64,000 nucleotides of DNA. Source: Trichodesmium erythraeum GBRTRLIN201 (GTDB lineage: Bacteria; Cyanobacteriota; Cyanobacteriia; Cyanobacteriales; Microcoleaceae). The notes below the pieces were generated by a model, which saw only the letters and a program-made list of their open reading frames with translations, had not been told where the DNA came from and searched no databases. Each line of letters opens with the position of its first letter. Positions within the stretch are counted from its first letter, which is position 1. The stretch spans positions 1 to 64,000 of the forward strand of contig JAGGDU010000220.1 of the NCBI GenBank assembly GCA_018457135.1, read 5' to 3'. Of the stretch, positions 48,728-58,974 are shown one piece after another. Both the position numbers and the translations under genes were made by a program.

Positions 48728-49612
48728 TCATTCAATACCATCATATCGCCAAGGAATCGGATCTACAGCTTGACCATGTACATATAATCCCCAATGAAGA
48801 TGAGGACCTGTAGAAGCACCTGTAGATCCTACAGTACCAATTTTCTGGCCAGCTTTCACTATACTACCTTCTTTCACATTGATACCACTCAAATGGATCA
48901 AAATACTGGTTACTCCCTGACCATGGTCAATACCTACAGTATTACCATGAATTTCAAAACCTTGAGATTCTAATCCCACTAGAGCAATACGACCAGCAGC
49001 AGGGGCAACAACAGGGGAACCATTGTAATCTGCGTAATCAACTCCGCGATGATAATAGTTTTCAGCAAAATTTCCATTATAGTACCTTCGCACTCCGTAG
49101 ACGGTACTAACTGGACCATTGTTAGGGCGAACAAATGGGCCTTTCCAGAGTTTGTCTGGGGTTACAAGTTGTTTAAATGCTCCCACTCTATCAAATTCTA
49201 AGTCTGTTCCTTCAATAGATTCTTTCTCAGGAGGTAGCCAAATAGATTGAGTGGGAAAAGAACGGCTTTGCAAATTCACAGTTAGATTTTGCATACCTGT
49301 ATCAGTAGTTACCTGAATTTGTCGGAGGCCAGATTTATCTAAAGGAGTTGTGGGTAACAATGCCCGGAATTTATTTTGTCCAAGAGGAAATGAGGGGTAA
49401 GTTTTTCCATCTATACTAACTGTGGGAGTTGAGAGCTTTGTATTTGATTGCTGAATCACAACAGATAGAGTATCCCCTAATTTTGGGTTATTGGGAGTTA
49501 TTACTACAGTTTGACTGAGACCAGGTATGACTACTACAAGAATTGCTGTAACACTAGCTAAGATCAAACTATAGAGAAATCGCTTAATTTTAACTGATAA
49601 AAATAAAAACAT
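48728..49612 (-). CDS. M23-family (lysostaphin-like) peptidase
   Basis: Exported zinc endopeptidase expected to cut peptidoglycan cross-bridges. 294 residues. N-terminal signal peptide (about 1-33) ending near GLSQT. The middle is beta-rich (about 35-165). The C-terminal LytM/M23 domain has zinc ligands in HRGVD (His188, Asp192) and HLH (His271-His273), with the conserved His240 in ILIHLS. No SPOR or LysM domain is seen. The ATG is inside a 201-base unit that is duplicated just upstream, so promoter and leader are partly doubled. Confidence 0.9.
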   Translation of the reverse strand: MFLFLSVKIKRFLYSLILASVTAILVVVIPGLSQTVVITPNNPKLGDTLSVVIQQSNTKLSTPTVSIDGKTYPSFPLGQNKFRALLPTTPLDKSGLRQIQVTTDTGMQNLTVNLQSRSFPTQSIWLPPEKESIEGTDLEFDRVGAFKQLVTPDKLWKGPFVRPNNGPVSTVYGVRRYYNGNFAENYYHRGVDYADYNGSPVVAPAAGRIALVGLESQGFEIHGNTVGIDHGQGVTSILIHLSGINVKEGSIVKAGQKIGTVGSTGASTGPHLHWGLYVHGQAVDPIPWRYDGIE

Positions 49613-49991
49613 TAATTATTTGTATTTGAGATTCTTTAGTTCAATTAAATAAAAGTTCAATTTTTTTATTTATACAATTTAGAAATATCCAATAATTCAT
49701 GTGAAACTATTATCGAAAGGTTCTTAAATTTAAATTTGCAGATATTACTTTTAAAGTAGGAATAATAATAGTTCAAGATACAAATTAATTTTAACTAATC
49801 AAAATAAAAATATTAATTATTTGTATTTGAGATTCTTCGGTTCAATTAAATAAAAGTTCAATTTTTTTTCTTTATACAATTAGATATCTCCGATAATTCA
49901 CCTGAAACTATGATTGAAAGGTTGTTAAATTTGAGTTTGCAGATATTACTTTTAAATTAGGACTAATAAGAGTCAAGAGACAAAAGTTAAC
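49584..49991. repeat. Diverged tandem duplication of about 200 bases over the M23 gene start
   Basis: The sequence starting TTAATTTTAACTGATAAAAA (49584) recurs, diverged, at 49785, giving units of 201 and about 207 bases. Unit 1 contains the start codon and first nine codons of the M23 gene; in unit 2 the ATG equivalent is changed. Confidence 0.8.
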
Positions 49992-50440
49992 CAATATAAA
50001 AAAAACTATTGCTTCTGGCCTGACAAGTTTTGGAAGATGATGAACTAAGGTTTATTAAGGATTTTCCCTGGAGATGTTAAACAAGAGTTGGTTATTTACT
50101 AACAATAAAAAGTCTTCTAGTAACTTCTTACTTGTTGCCTTTTGCTGTTGGCCTAAAAGTAGCTAGTTTTTTTAGACTGCTCAAATTAAAATTAATAAAT
50201 AACATAAAATATGTAAAATGTCAAACAAGTATTTAAGCAGGTATATAAAATCAATTACACATTTTTGTCAGCTGCATTCTTCATAATGTATATCTCACAT
50301 AGAATGAGGTGAGGGTTACAATTAAATTTTAAGTGCTTCCAAATTGAATCCGAATCAATATAGAATCCTAATTCTATATCACTGTTGATGGTGCAGGGGT
50401 GTTGATTCTTATAGAGTAAAACAACAGTAAACAGGGGGAA
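49992..50440. other. Spacer
   Basis: About 450 AT-rich bases with no gene recognised. Confidence 0.4.
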
Positions 50441-50615
50441 GTATATGGCTATGATGGTAGTAAAAAAGAAAAATAACCTAATGGTAATATCTTGTCTGAT
50501 AGTTAAAAACTACTACTATGAGTAGGGATACATAGCTATAATAGTGGTAAAAAAAATAAACAGGACCTAATGGTAATATATTATTTGATACTCAATAAAT
50601 ACTACCAGGAGTAGT
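50441..50615. repeat. Two diverged 88-base tandem copies
   Basis: GTATATGGCTATGATGGTAG and ATACATAGCTATAATAGTGG begin two copies, each continuing to a shared CCTAATGGTAATAT and a terminal TAGT-rich part. They lie directly before the IS5-type relic. Confidence 0.6.
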
Positions 50616-50639
50616 GGTAAGTGAGGTAAATATGGAAGA

Positions 50640-50950
50640 ACTCTTAGGGGCTAAAGTTATGGTCATGGAACAGGCTGAAAATATTTCAGAAGGAGGAATT
50701 AGTTTGGGCTGAGTCTGGTTATAGAGGAGCGAAATTTGCTATGGCGATCGCAGGCCTGATTTCAGCAGGAGTGGAAATACTCAAGGGTAATACTCAATAA
50801 TTTGAAGTTTTACCTAGAGAATGGGTAGTAGAGAGAACTTTTGGATGTCGAGTTCAGAAGCGTAGAGTATGAACAACTACCTGAGAGAAGTGAAGCTCTG
50901 ATTTAGACTGCAATGATTAGATTGATGTTTGGAAGGCTTGGTACTAAAAA
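50640..50950 (+). pseudogene. IS5-family transposase relic, C-terminal part
   Basis: Frames in pieces read WAESGYRGAKFAMAIAGLIS, AGVEILKGNTQ, FEVLPREWVVERTFG and YEQLPEKSEALI, TAMIRLMFGRLG. This is the C-terminal DDE region of IS5-type transposases (family form D-S-G-Y-R-G-K...WVVERTF). Several stops and shifts; no N-terminal half or end repeats recognised. Confidence 0.75.
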
Positions 50951-51353
50951 CTCAGGCCGTTTTAAGATTTTTTTGACAAACAGTCTCTTAGCAATAGCTG
51001 GGTATTTTCCTTACTCCTACTAGTAATCATAGGTATTTTTGCTATTGAAAAAAAGTCAAAGTACAGTAAATTCAAAATTTTAATACTGATTATAAAAAAA
51101 GGTATCAATGCTCTTTTTGAAAGGGGATTAAAAAATAAAGTTTATGATTTTAATTTATCTACTGAATTAGAAGATATTGATAAATGATAGGGGTAACTTT
51201 TTTATATCGAAAAATTTTTGATGATCACTTTCTTAAAGTAAGGTTTGTCGTCAGGTATATTTAAGGGTTTTGGAACTGGTCTAACTTGAGTCATTACATC
51301 CAGACTCTAAAAATTGCCCCACAGCTATTAAATTGCGGAAAAATTTGTCCTTG
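50951..51353. other. Spacer with a start-less hydrophobic ORF
   Basis: A frame of 73 codons at 50966-51187 reads WVFSLLLLVIIGIFAIEKKS and ends in ELEDIDK before TGA. It has no start codon and no family I can name; it may be the end of another decayed transposase. Otherwise empty. Confidence 0.35.
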
Positions 51354-51566
51354 TTAGTTTTTTGCTTTGAGATAAACAATAGATTGTCGCCAAATTAAAA
51401 TTGGTGAGTCATACTGACCGAAGAGGCAGATACAATTTGGATCTTGCCAGAAAACTTTTCCTACATAAAGGTCATTAGTAATTAGTTTTATTTCTACTTC
51501 TTTTTTCTCTTGAATGTAGGTTTGAATTTGGCGAGTACTTGGTAAACTTGTATCAAAATCAGACAT
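51354..51566 (-). CDS. hfq: Cyanobacterial Hfq
   Basis: Sm-like fold protein of 70 residues. Recognised by LPSTRQIQTYIQEKKEVEIKL, FWQDPNCICLF and SPILIWRQSIVYLKAK. It lacks the canonical Y-x-x-x-KH of enterobacterial Hfq, as cyanobacterial ones do; in Synechocystis Hfq works with the type IV pilus motor ATPase PilB1 and not as a classic sRNA chaperone. Divergent from dapF across 62 bases, a conserved cyanobacterial arrangement that supports the call. Confidence 0.93.
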   Translation of the reverse strand: MSDFDTSLPSTRQIQTYIQEKKEVEIKLITNDLYVGKVFWQDPNCICLFGQYDSPILIWRQSIVYLKAKN

Positions 51567-51628
51567 AATTACTATTTGATATATTTTCTGTCAGAGTAAA
51601 TTTTTACCTAATTATTTGGAGCATAATA

Positions 51629-52465
51629 ATGACAAAATCATTCACTAAATATCATGGTCTAGGGAACGATTTTATTTTGATTGATAATCGCCACCAATTA
51701 CAGCCTATACTAACACCAGAACAAGCAATAGAATTGTGCGATCGCAATTTTGGTATTGGTGCAGATGGTGTAATTTTTGCTCTACCTGGAGTGAAGCAAA
51801 CTGATTATACCATGCGGATTTTCAATTCTGATGGTTCAGAGCCTGAAATGTGTGGAAATGGGATTAGATGTTTAGCTAAGTTTATAGCAGAACTAGAAAA
51901 CAATAACAAGACTAAATATAATATCCATACCGGTGCCGGTATAATTGTTCCTGAATTGCAAGGTGATGGTCAAGTAACAGTTGATATGGGACAACCCAGA
52001 CTTTTGGCATCGGAAATACCGACAACTTTAGCTAATGCTGATGATAAAGTTGTGGATCAACTCTTAGAAGTAGGTGGAAAGTCTTGGTTTGTTACCTGTG
52101 TGAGTATGGGAAACCCCCACTGCATAACTTTTGTAGAAGATGTTACTGCTATAGATTTAGCTAAAATAGGTCCTAAATTTGAACATAACCCAGTATTTCC
52201 AGAACGTACTAATACAGAATTTATTCAAGTTATTAGTCCAAAATATGTGAAGATGCGAGTATGGGAAAGAGGAGCTGGTGCAACACTTGCTTGTGGTACA
52301 GGAGCATGCGCGTCAGTTGTGGCAGGAGTTTTAACTCAAAATAATGAGCGCTTAGTTACAGTAGAGTTACCTGGAGGTTGTTTGGAAATTGAATGGTCAA
52401 CTATAGACCAAAAAATTTATATGACTGGACCGGCAGAAAAAGTATTTACAGGAATCATAGCATAA
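51629..52465 (+). CDS. dapF: Diaminopimelate epimerase
   Basis: Converts LL- to meso-diaminopimelate for lysine and peptidoglycan synthesis. 278 residues. The two catalytic cysteines are Cys75 in EMCGNGIRC and Cys222 in [23 protein letters not shown] marks the N-terminus. ATG start. Divergent from hfq. The 3' side is a long decayed region, so nothing is cotranscribed downstream. Confidence 0.97.
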   Translation: MTKSFTKYHGLGNDFILIDNRHQLQPILTPEQAIELCDRNFGIGADGVIFALPGVKQTDYTMRIFNSDGSEPEMCGNGIRCLAKFIAELENNNKTKYNIHTGAGIIVPELQGDGQVTVDMGQPRLLASEIPTTLANADDKVVDQLLEVGGKSWFVTCVSMGNPHCITFVEDVTAIDLAKIGPKFEHNPVFPERTNTEFIQVISPKYVKMRVWERGAGATLACGTGACASVVAGVLTQNNERLVTVELPGGCLEIEWSTIDQKIYMTGPAEKVFTGIIA

Positions 52466-52749
52466 GTAAGAAGTCAGATAGGGGAGTTGTCAGATTGGTG
52501 AGGTACAAAATTTAAATTTGGAGTATGAACTATATTTGAAAGTGCAATAATATCGTAACTGTCTTGGTGGCTGCTATATTAATGAATCAGTAATAAAATG
52601 ATACTCAGTACTAACTCATAACTCATAGAGGTCTATCAAAGTTGATAACGGCTGAGAGCTAAAGCAGTGTTTAAGAGAGAAAGCTGGTAGCTAGTTAAAT
52701 TAGGATTTGGATTAATTTGAAGTTGTAACTTAATAATAGGGGTATATTC

Positions 52750-53640
52750 ATGGGAATGGAAGGAGGTATTTATTTAATTCAGGACAACGATCAACTTGTA
52801 GAGATGACGGAACAAGCTTATGACTCCGAAGATCAGCTACAAGAATTTTGGGAAACTTATCCTAATCTCTTAGCAGAAGATGATATATACAGAGGTATCC
52901 CTAGATGATGGTTATTAATTTGAAGGTAAATAGCAGCACTAAAATGGGAAGAAATAACTCAGCAATGGGTATTATCTTATTTGTTTCTGGATCAAGAACT
53001 AATTCCGACATTGGTAGACATCAAACAGACTCATAACACTGAAGTCCCCTAAAAATTAGTGAGTCAAATGTTCATTATGCTGCTAATGTCGGTATTTATT
53101 GACCTTTGGAGTCAATTATTGCTAAGTTTTAAGTGAATTGCAAAGAAAATTGTAGAGACCCAGAATAACTATTTGAAAAATTTCTGGGGAAATAAACTAA
53201 TTAGGAAAAGTTTTAACCTTCTGCCAAAACGAATCTACAAGCAGGGAAAATTCGTTTAGTATTTGTGAAAGAGGATATTCTGGCGGAATTAGGAAGGATC
53301 TTAGAATGGCTCTACGAACAGACAGCGCTAGTATAAATTCTAGGATTAGAAATTAAATAGTATATTAGTCAAGAGGGTTTAAGAACTTTAGCTGCTAGAG
53401 TAATTGCTCAAACTACAGAATTACAATTGAAAAAATCAAGCACAACTTGTGAAAGAAGTAGATGAAAGAAATACTTTTTTTCGGGAGTTTAAAATAAGAT
53501 TGGGTGTTGATAAAGCATCAAGAATCATAAAAATGCAGATGTTGGGCCAAAAATCAAGGGTGAAAGATGGGGTACAGGGGATATTTACATTGGTTTTGCA
53601 GCAATTTTAAATTAACAAGGGAGAAAAAATCTAGGGTTAT
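52750..53640 (+). pseudogene. Broken PD-(D/E)XK-nuclease-like gene
   Basis: From an ATG at 52750 the frame reads MGMEGGIYLIQDNDQLVEMT, EQAYDSEDQLQEFWETYPNL, LAEDDIYRGIPR and hits TGA. Later pieces are QWVLSYLFLDQELIPTLVDIKQT, GRILEWLYEQTA, YISQEGLRTLAARVIAQTTE and KERWGTGDIYIGF. These match, in order, a cyanobacterial family of roughly 300-350 residues whose IPTLVEVKR-like segment is a PD-(D/E)XK-type catalytic strand. Many stops and frameshifts; the gene is dead. Function of the family is not known to me. Confidence 0.7.
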
Positions 53641-53670
53641 TCGGTGTTTATCTTTCTGTTCGTCTGGAAA

Positions 53671-53796
53671 TTTAAGTAAATCATTGTTGAAATTAGTTGC
53701 TATGTAACAAAATGTAAATTTACCTCAAATGAATTCTGTAGAGGGGCTTGAAGTCAGTAGACAAATATTAATATAGCTAAGTTTTTTCATGCCTAC
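53671..53796. repeat. Dispersed repeat, copy 1
   Basis: About 126 bases, beginning TTTAAGTAAATC, aligning with 56926-57053; the core ACAAAATGTAAATTTACCTC is identical in both. It lies just after the broken nuclease-like gene. Confidence 0.8.
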
Positions 53797-53850
53797 CTAT
53801 TTAGACAGATGTCAACTATCCTGTAACTTAACAACTGATATAATATTATT

Positions 53851-54977
53851 CAGGACTTACACAAAAACACTATATATAGTGTTTGACTTTAAAGGTTTAT
53901 TTATTTAGTGATATAGCTGCCACCACTATCCTCCGCCAACGCTTGAACAACAAAATATAAAAACTTTAAAAATTTGCTTTAAGACAAATTACTTTGTAGA
54001 CTAAATTAGTATCAAAGTAATTACTTTTCAATGCTTTGAATATGAACTTTAATTATATAAAATATTGTCAATATCTAATAAGTAATCATAAAAATTATAC
54101 TCTCGCAAGTATTGTCGCTTATCTTGAATAAATTAGCCACGATTAATTTGATCGTTATTTAACAAATGTTAATTTATTTAGGGATAGAAATTTGGTGGCA
54201 AAATTTCAGTGAGGAAATTATTGTTTCTGAAGTATGAAAAAAGTAAAATAGAGCATGTAGAATAAATGATAGTTGAGGTGGTAAAAAAGAATAAAATACG
54301 AGTAAAAACAGTATTAATGGAGATTTTTTATACAAATAATGTGACTAATGCCATTAATAGATAATTGAAATAAAGGTTACTATTACCTGTGAAAAATTAG
54401 TCGTTTAGTAGATGATAGTGGGGGGTAAAAAATATCAGAAACTGGAAGAATTAAAATGGAATGAGTTGGAATTAATATTAGGAAATATTATCAAGATTAA
54501 AGGTTTTTCTAAAGATTAAAAATTTAAGTTATTCTGGGGTGGCTGTTTCCACAAATTTTAGCAGAATATATTGCTACTAATGACCTCTGTTATCAAAGTA
54601 CAGACGATGTTGAGTTTGAGATTTAAACGAGGTGGAAAATTGAGGAATTTGACGCCATAGTTAAACAACTAATAGAACTCAAACTTTGCCAATTTTGTAG
54701 GGCAAAAATTATAAAAAATCACGTTGTTTGTGCTATGGAGTGTATGGAATTATTTGAAAATAATAGCAAATTTTTTAGGAAAAACTATTTATCAATTGAA
54801 ACATCAATTGTTATCTAAATATCTAGTATCTAATCTAAAATATCCTACAATTAAAATGATAGTTGTTTAAATTTTTATAGACTGTTTAAAATCAGCAAAA
54901 CTTGGGAATGGCCATAATATTTTAGGTGGTTGCTCTATTTAGCATACGCTATATATAGTGTCTTTGCGTAAGTCTTG
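53851..54977 (+). mobile_element. Decayed IS (IS4/IS701-like DDE transposase) with 32-base terminal repeats
   Basis: The ends (53851-53882 and 54946-54977) are 32-base inverted repeats matching at 28 positions; each begins CA-R-GACTTAC and contains CACTATATATAG. Inside, the plus strand has broken transposase pieces: RVKTVLME, KKYQKLEELKWNELELI, AVSTNFSRIY, ATNDLCYQSTDD, RWKIEEFDAIVKQL and KNHVVCAME. They match a cyanobacterial transposase with KTVLMDTWYA, ATNDLSQDST, RWKIEEFHRELKQLTG and NHIACAM. Many stops. No intact copy in the window. Confidence 0.8.
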
Positions 54978-55199
54978 ATTATTATTATAATCAATTTAAC
55001 TATAAACTTAAATGATTAAACAGAGAGACAAAACGGTTTTTCCCAAAAGGCTAACAAGGCTAACATGGGTGAGCTTGAGCAACCAAAAAGCAGACACTTT
55101 TTTTTGAACCCCAAAAGGCTAAGTGCCAATATTACTCAATATTTTGATAGTTAATTATCCAGCCCTAATTATATTAGAGAGTTATCTAAAATAATAAAT

Positions 55200-55958
55200 A
55201 TGAATCAGCTAAAATTTGTAGGTAAGGTGTATTTAGTAGGAGCAGGACCGGGAGATCCTGGATTAATTACACTAAAAGGTAAAGTGCTATTAAAACAAGC
55301 TGATGTTGTTATCTATGATGCTCTTGTCAGCGCTTCTATCTTAGAAATGATTAACCCAAATGCTGAAAAATTTAATGCAGGTAAACGTCGAGATCGCCAT
55401 TCTCTAGAGCAAACACAAACAACTCAACTACTAATTGAAAAAGCAAAAACTCATGCAGTTGTGGTACGTCTAAAAGGAGGTGACCCTTTTGTATTTGGTC
55501 GTGGTGGAGAGGAGATGGAAGATTTAATGCAAGTAGGAATAGCTGTGGAAGTTATTCCGGGGGTTACTTCCGGTATCGCTGCACCTGCTTATGCTGGTAT
55601 TCCTTTAACTCACAGAAACTATAGTTCCTCGGTTACTTTTGTCACAGGTCACGAAGCAGCAGGCAAATATCGACCAGAGGTTAATTGGGAGGCGGTCGCC
55701 CAGGGTGCAGAAACGATAGTAATTTACATGGGGGTTCATAACTTACAAAATATTATCAAAAAACTAATCGCTGCTGGACGTGACCCAGAAACACCAATTG
55801 CTTTAATTCAGTGGGGAACTTATCCAAAACAAAAAGAATTAATTGGAACTCTTAATAATATTGTGGGACAAATTGAGTCAACTGGTTTTGAAGCACCAGC
55901 TATTACTGTTATTGGTAATGTAGTTAATTTACATCAAATATTAGGAAATAGGGAGTAA
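55200..55958 (+). CDS. cobA: Uroporphyrinogen-III C-methyltransferase
   Basis: SAM-dependent methylation of uroporphyrinogen III at C2 and C7 to precorrin-2, the entry to siroheme and cobalamin. 252 residues. Motifs: VYLVGAGPGDPGLITLKG (SAM loop 1), VVRLKGGDPFVFGRGGEE, GVTSGIAAPAYAGIPLTHR and IVIYMG. ATG start. It is a stand-alone SUMT without the CysG oxidase/ferrochelatase domain. Downstream, 308 bases away on the same strand, is a mobA-like gene; siroheme-dependent nitrite reduction and molybdenum cofactor both serve nitrate assimilation, so the proximity may be meaningful (inference). Shared CCCAAAAGGCTAA words lie upstream near 55047 and 55111. Confidence 0.95.
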   Translation: MNQLKFVGKVYLVGAGPGDPGLITLKGKVLLKQADVVIYDALVSASILEMINPNAEKFNAGKRRDRHSLEQTQTTQLLIEKAKTHAVVVRLKGGDPFVFGRGGEEMEDLMQVGIAVEVIPGVTSGIAAPAYAGIPLTHRNYSSSVTFVTGHEAAGKYRPEVNWEAVAQGAETIVIYMGVHNLQNIIKKLIAAGRDPETPIALIQWGTYPKQKELIGTLNNIVGQIESTGFEAPAITVIGNVVNLHQILGNRE

Positions 55959-56266
55959 TACTATTTATTAAAAGTAATGGTATTTTTTACATCTTATCAA
56001 AATAACTAGAGAAATAACATAGTTTAGTAAACAATGAAATTACGCTAATAAATAGTATTTATAAATATAAGGTTTAAGTCTAATAAAGTGTTTTATAATT
56101 GATATAAGGGAGTTAGACTAGATTTGGATAAAAATAGAGAATTGGTAAAAAGGGAAAAAAAAGAGTAGATATTAAGAGCTATTTATCGTAAAAGTATAAG
56201 TTGGTGTCTCTATTCGATTTATTTGAAAATGCTGTAGAACTCTAATTTTTGATATTTTGAAAGTAT
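55959..56266. other. Spacer between cobA and the mobA-like gene
   Basis: 308 AT-rich bases; no gene or terminator hairpin recognised. Confidence 0.4.
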
Positions 56267-56884
56267 ATGAATAAATCTTCACTCGCCAAAAATTATTTAG
56301 TAGCACTTATTCTGGCAGGTGGAAAAAGTTCCCGTATGGGTCAAGATAAAGCCTTAATTCCTTGGAAAAATATGCCTATGTTAGAAAGGGTTTATCAAGT
56401 AGCAAATAAATGTACAGAAAAAGTTTATGTTATTACTCCATGGCCAGAAAAATATAAATCAATTTTACCAACAAAATGTGAATGGTTAACTGAGTTAAAA
56501 AGTGAAGGTCCTTTAGTTGCTTTAGGTCAGGGATTAACTCAAATTAATAGTAATTGGATTTTATTATTGGGATGTGATTTACCTCTGTTGAACTCAGATA
56601 TTATTGAAACTTGGATAGCTCAATTAAACCAACTTTCTCCAGAAATTTTAGCTTTAGTTCCGAAAAAATATCAAGGGTGGGAGCCTTTATGTGGTTTCTA
56701 TCGGCAACAGATCAAAATAGAATTAGAAAATATTATTGGGCGAGGCGATCGCTCTTTTCAAAGATTACTTGCTCAAATTCCAGTTCAACCATTATCTATT
56801 GATTCTCAGACAGCGAAAATGTTGTTTAACTGCAATACTCCTTTAGATTTAGAGGTGGAAAAGGGAATAGGGAACAAAGCTTAA
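56267..56884 (+). CDS. mobA: Molybdenum cofactor guanylyltransferase (MobA-like)
   Basis: Adds GMP to molybdopterin to form the bis-MGD-type cofactor used by nitrate reductase and similar enzymes. 205 residues. The GTP-binding signature LILAGGKSSRMGQDKALIPW is clear, followed by EGPLVALGQGL and the metal site in LLLGCDLPLL. ATG start. cobA is 308 bases upstream on the same strand. A HIP1 palindrome is inside. Other MobA-like nucleotidyltransferases (for example CTP-using) share the signature, so the substrate is likely but not proven. Confidence 0.88.
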   Translation: MNKSSLAKNYLVALILAGGKSSRMGQDKALIPWKNMPMLERVYQVANKCTEKVYVITPWPEKYKSILPTKCEWLTELKSEGPLVALGQGLTQINSNWILLLGCDLPLLNSDIIETWIAQLNQLSPEILALVPKKYQGWEPLCGFYRQQIKIELENIIGRGDRSFQRLLAQIPVQPLSIDSQTAKMLFNCNTPLDLEVEKGIGNKA

Positions 56885-56925
56885 AAAGAGTTAGCACTTA
56901 GGTTTTTTTTGCTTTACCTTTGTAG

Positions 56926-57053
56926 TTTAAGTAGGTCGGTGTTTAAATTTGTCGCTCTATAACAAAATGTAAATTTACCTCAAATAAACTGGGTGGGAGA
57001 CTTGATATTCAGTCTAGAAATATTAATATGGCTAAGTTTTTTTATGCTTACTT
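56926..57053. repeat. Dispersed repeat, copy 2
   Basis: Aligns with 53671-53796 over its whole length (starting TTTAAGTAGGTC). It lies 42 bases after the mobA-like gene, again at a gene 3' end. Confidence 0.8.
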
Positions 57054-57206
57054 AATTAACTTAAATAAAAACTGCTATAGTGTTTGTAATTTGCGATCAA
57101 AGTTTCAAAAAAAATGTTACGTTATGAATAATAATAATCTGTGGAAGTCTTCAATCAATTTTCTCAATTTTAAGTAGTACAATCATATTCTCGAAGGTGC
57201 GGAGTA
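57054..57206. other. Spacer
   Basis: Short AT-rich stretch; nothing recognised. Confidence 0.4.
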
Positions 57207-57362
57207 CTAGAAGGGTACCATTAAAATCACTGATAATATTTTTGAGAAGCAGAGGGTAAAAAATCTAAAATAAAACTCTATTATCTAGAAGGGTACTATT
57301 AAAATCACTGATAATATTTTTGAGAAGCAGAGGGTAAAAAATCTAAAATAAAACTCTATTAT
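57207..57362. repeat. Two almost identical 78-base tandem copies
   Basis: Units 57207-57284 and 57285-57362 begin CTAGAAGGGTAC and differ at one base as I read them (CCATT versus CTATT after GTA). The near identity suggests a recent duplication. Confidence 0.9.
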
Positions 57363-57904
57363 TCTGTGAGATTAATTGCTTTTTATAGTTAATTTATTGT
57401 TAATAAATTTTATTCTGGAAAGCGTTTAAATATCCATATTAATGTCGGAGTAGTTTTCATTTTTATCCTATTGTTTTTGAATTTTGTATAAGTTATTTTT
57501 CAAATATTTCTTAGTTCTATTTTAAAGAGATTATATACTAACAAATACAGTAATATAAAAAATAATATTGTTTCTCATATTTTAGGATTTTAGATAAAAA
57601 AAACTATTTGCAAATAATTGTGTTTATTTAATAAATACAAAGCCTCTTTAATAAGAAAAGTTAATTTTTATAGTTCCATAAATCCTCTGGTAATTGCATT
57701 TCTGGAGGTGATTAAATATTTATCCCGAAAATAAATTTGTCAAGCACTAAATTTTTTTTTCTCTCTCCGAGACTCTTTGTCGAGCTTCCATTTAATGATG
57801 ATAAACTACAAGCTATTTATCCAAATTTTTTTCCTGATTTATATGAATTATAAGCTCTACAAATATTTTTCAATATAAAGGAATTATAGGGATTTTAACA
57901 AAAA
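57363..57904. other. AT-rich spacer
   Basis: About 540 bases; no gene recognised. Confidence 0.4.
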
Positions 57905-58859
57905 TAGACTACAGCAACAACAGTGAGTAAATTAGTTGCGTAACATTTTAGGAGTGACTAATTTTATCAAAGTAGCGATCGCCAGTTCTAATTGTTGACG
58001 AGTTGTGGCCATTTTTTTTTAATGGGCTTTAAGACTTGACCACCATTTTTCAATAAGGTTAAATTGAGAAGAGTAAGGAGATAGATAAATTAATCTCGTC
58101 CTGATAGTTTTAATAGCTTCAGAGATACCCTTAACCTTATAAGCCGGCAAATTATCTCCAACCACAACTGCTCGGGGGCCATAATTCAGGGACTAGTAGT
58201 TCTTCGATAAAAGTTTTAAATACCCTGCCACTTGTTCGGTGCATTAATGGTCATAGTGTTGAGGACTTGTTTAAAAATGATTGCTCCGATGAGGGTAATC
58301 ATTTGGCCATGAGGATAGGGTGCTACACTATATACTTTATCTCCACATGACCTTCTACCATAAGCAGGTACCATGCCTAGTTGTAATTGGGTTTCATCAA
58401 TAAAGAGAAGATTTGTGACTTCTACTGAAGCAAAGGCTAGCCAATACTCAACTAAACCCTTAACTCTTGTACAGCTTTAGTTTCAGCCTGAGGACTGTGG
58501 TTAGTTTTTTTTGTGAGGAGGGTTTGTGTCCTTGTAAGAAACGACTTATTGTAGGAATGCTCACCTTAATAACTGTATCTGTTGTGAATTTTTGACACAG
58601 TTGTTCTAGGATTAAATCTTTGTTTAGTTCTAAGTATTCTAGAATTTTGTGTTTATATGGTTCAAGTTTTCCTTTTTGAGGACGGCCAATAGGTATTGGT
58701 TCTACAGTATTTTCCTTGCAATTTCGATAAGGTAAAATTACTCTTGTAATTAAGCTTAAATTAACTCGAAAACTCTGGGCGATAAGTTTATAGGAACTTT
58801 CTACCTTCAGTATATGTTCCTAAGATTTTTTCTATCAAGTCCATAGAATAGGGTTTCAT
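57905..58859 (-). pseudogene. IS630-family transposase, decayed full length
   Basis: On the minus strand from an ATG at 58859: MKPYSMDLIEKILGTYTEGR, later SLLMKPNYN / GMVPAYGRRSCGD, APYPHGQMITLIGAI, NTMTINAPNKWQG, PEQLWLE and SPYSSQFNLIEKWWSSLKAH, ending near RN-x-FTHCC. These are the HTH start, the first catalytic Asp region, and the SPYSP-x-x-PIE-x-W end of IS630 transposases. Many stops and frameshifts. End repeats not recognised. Confidence 0.8.
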
Positions 58860-58974
58860 ATGGCCAGGAGTATATGGAGTAATTTTTGAGGCTTTTATAG
58901 TTAAATAAGTAGTTCCATGAATGTGGAAGAGAGCTTGTGTTGTAATGGAAAATGGGAAAATTTATTTCTCCTAA

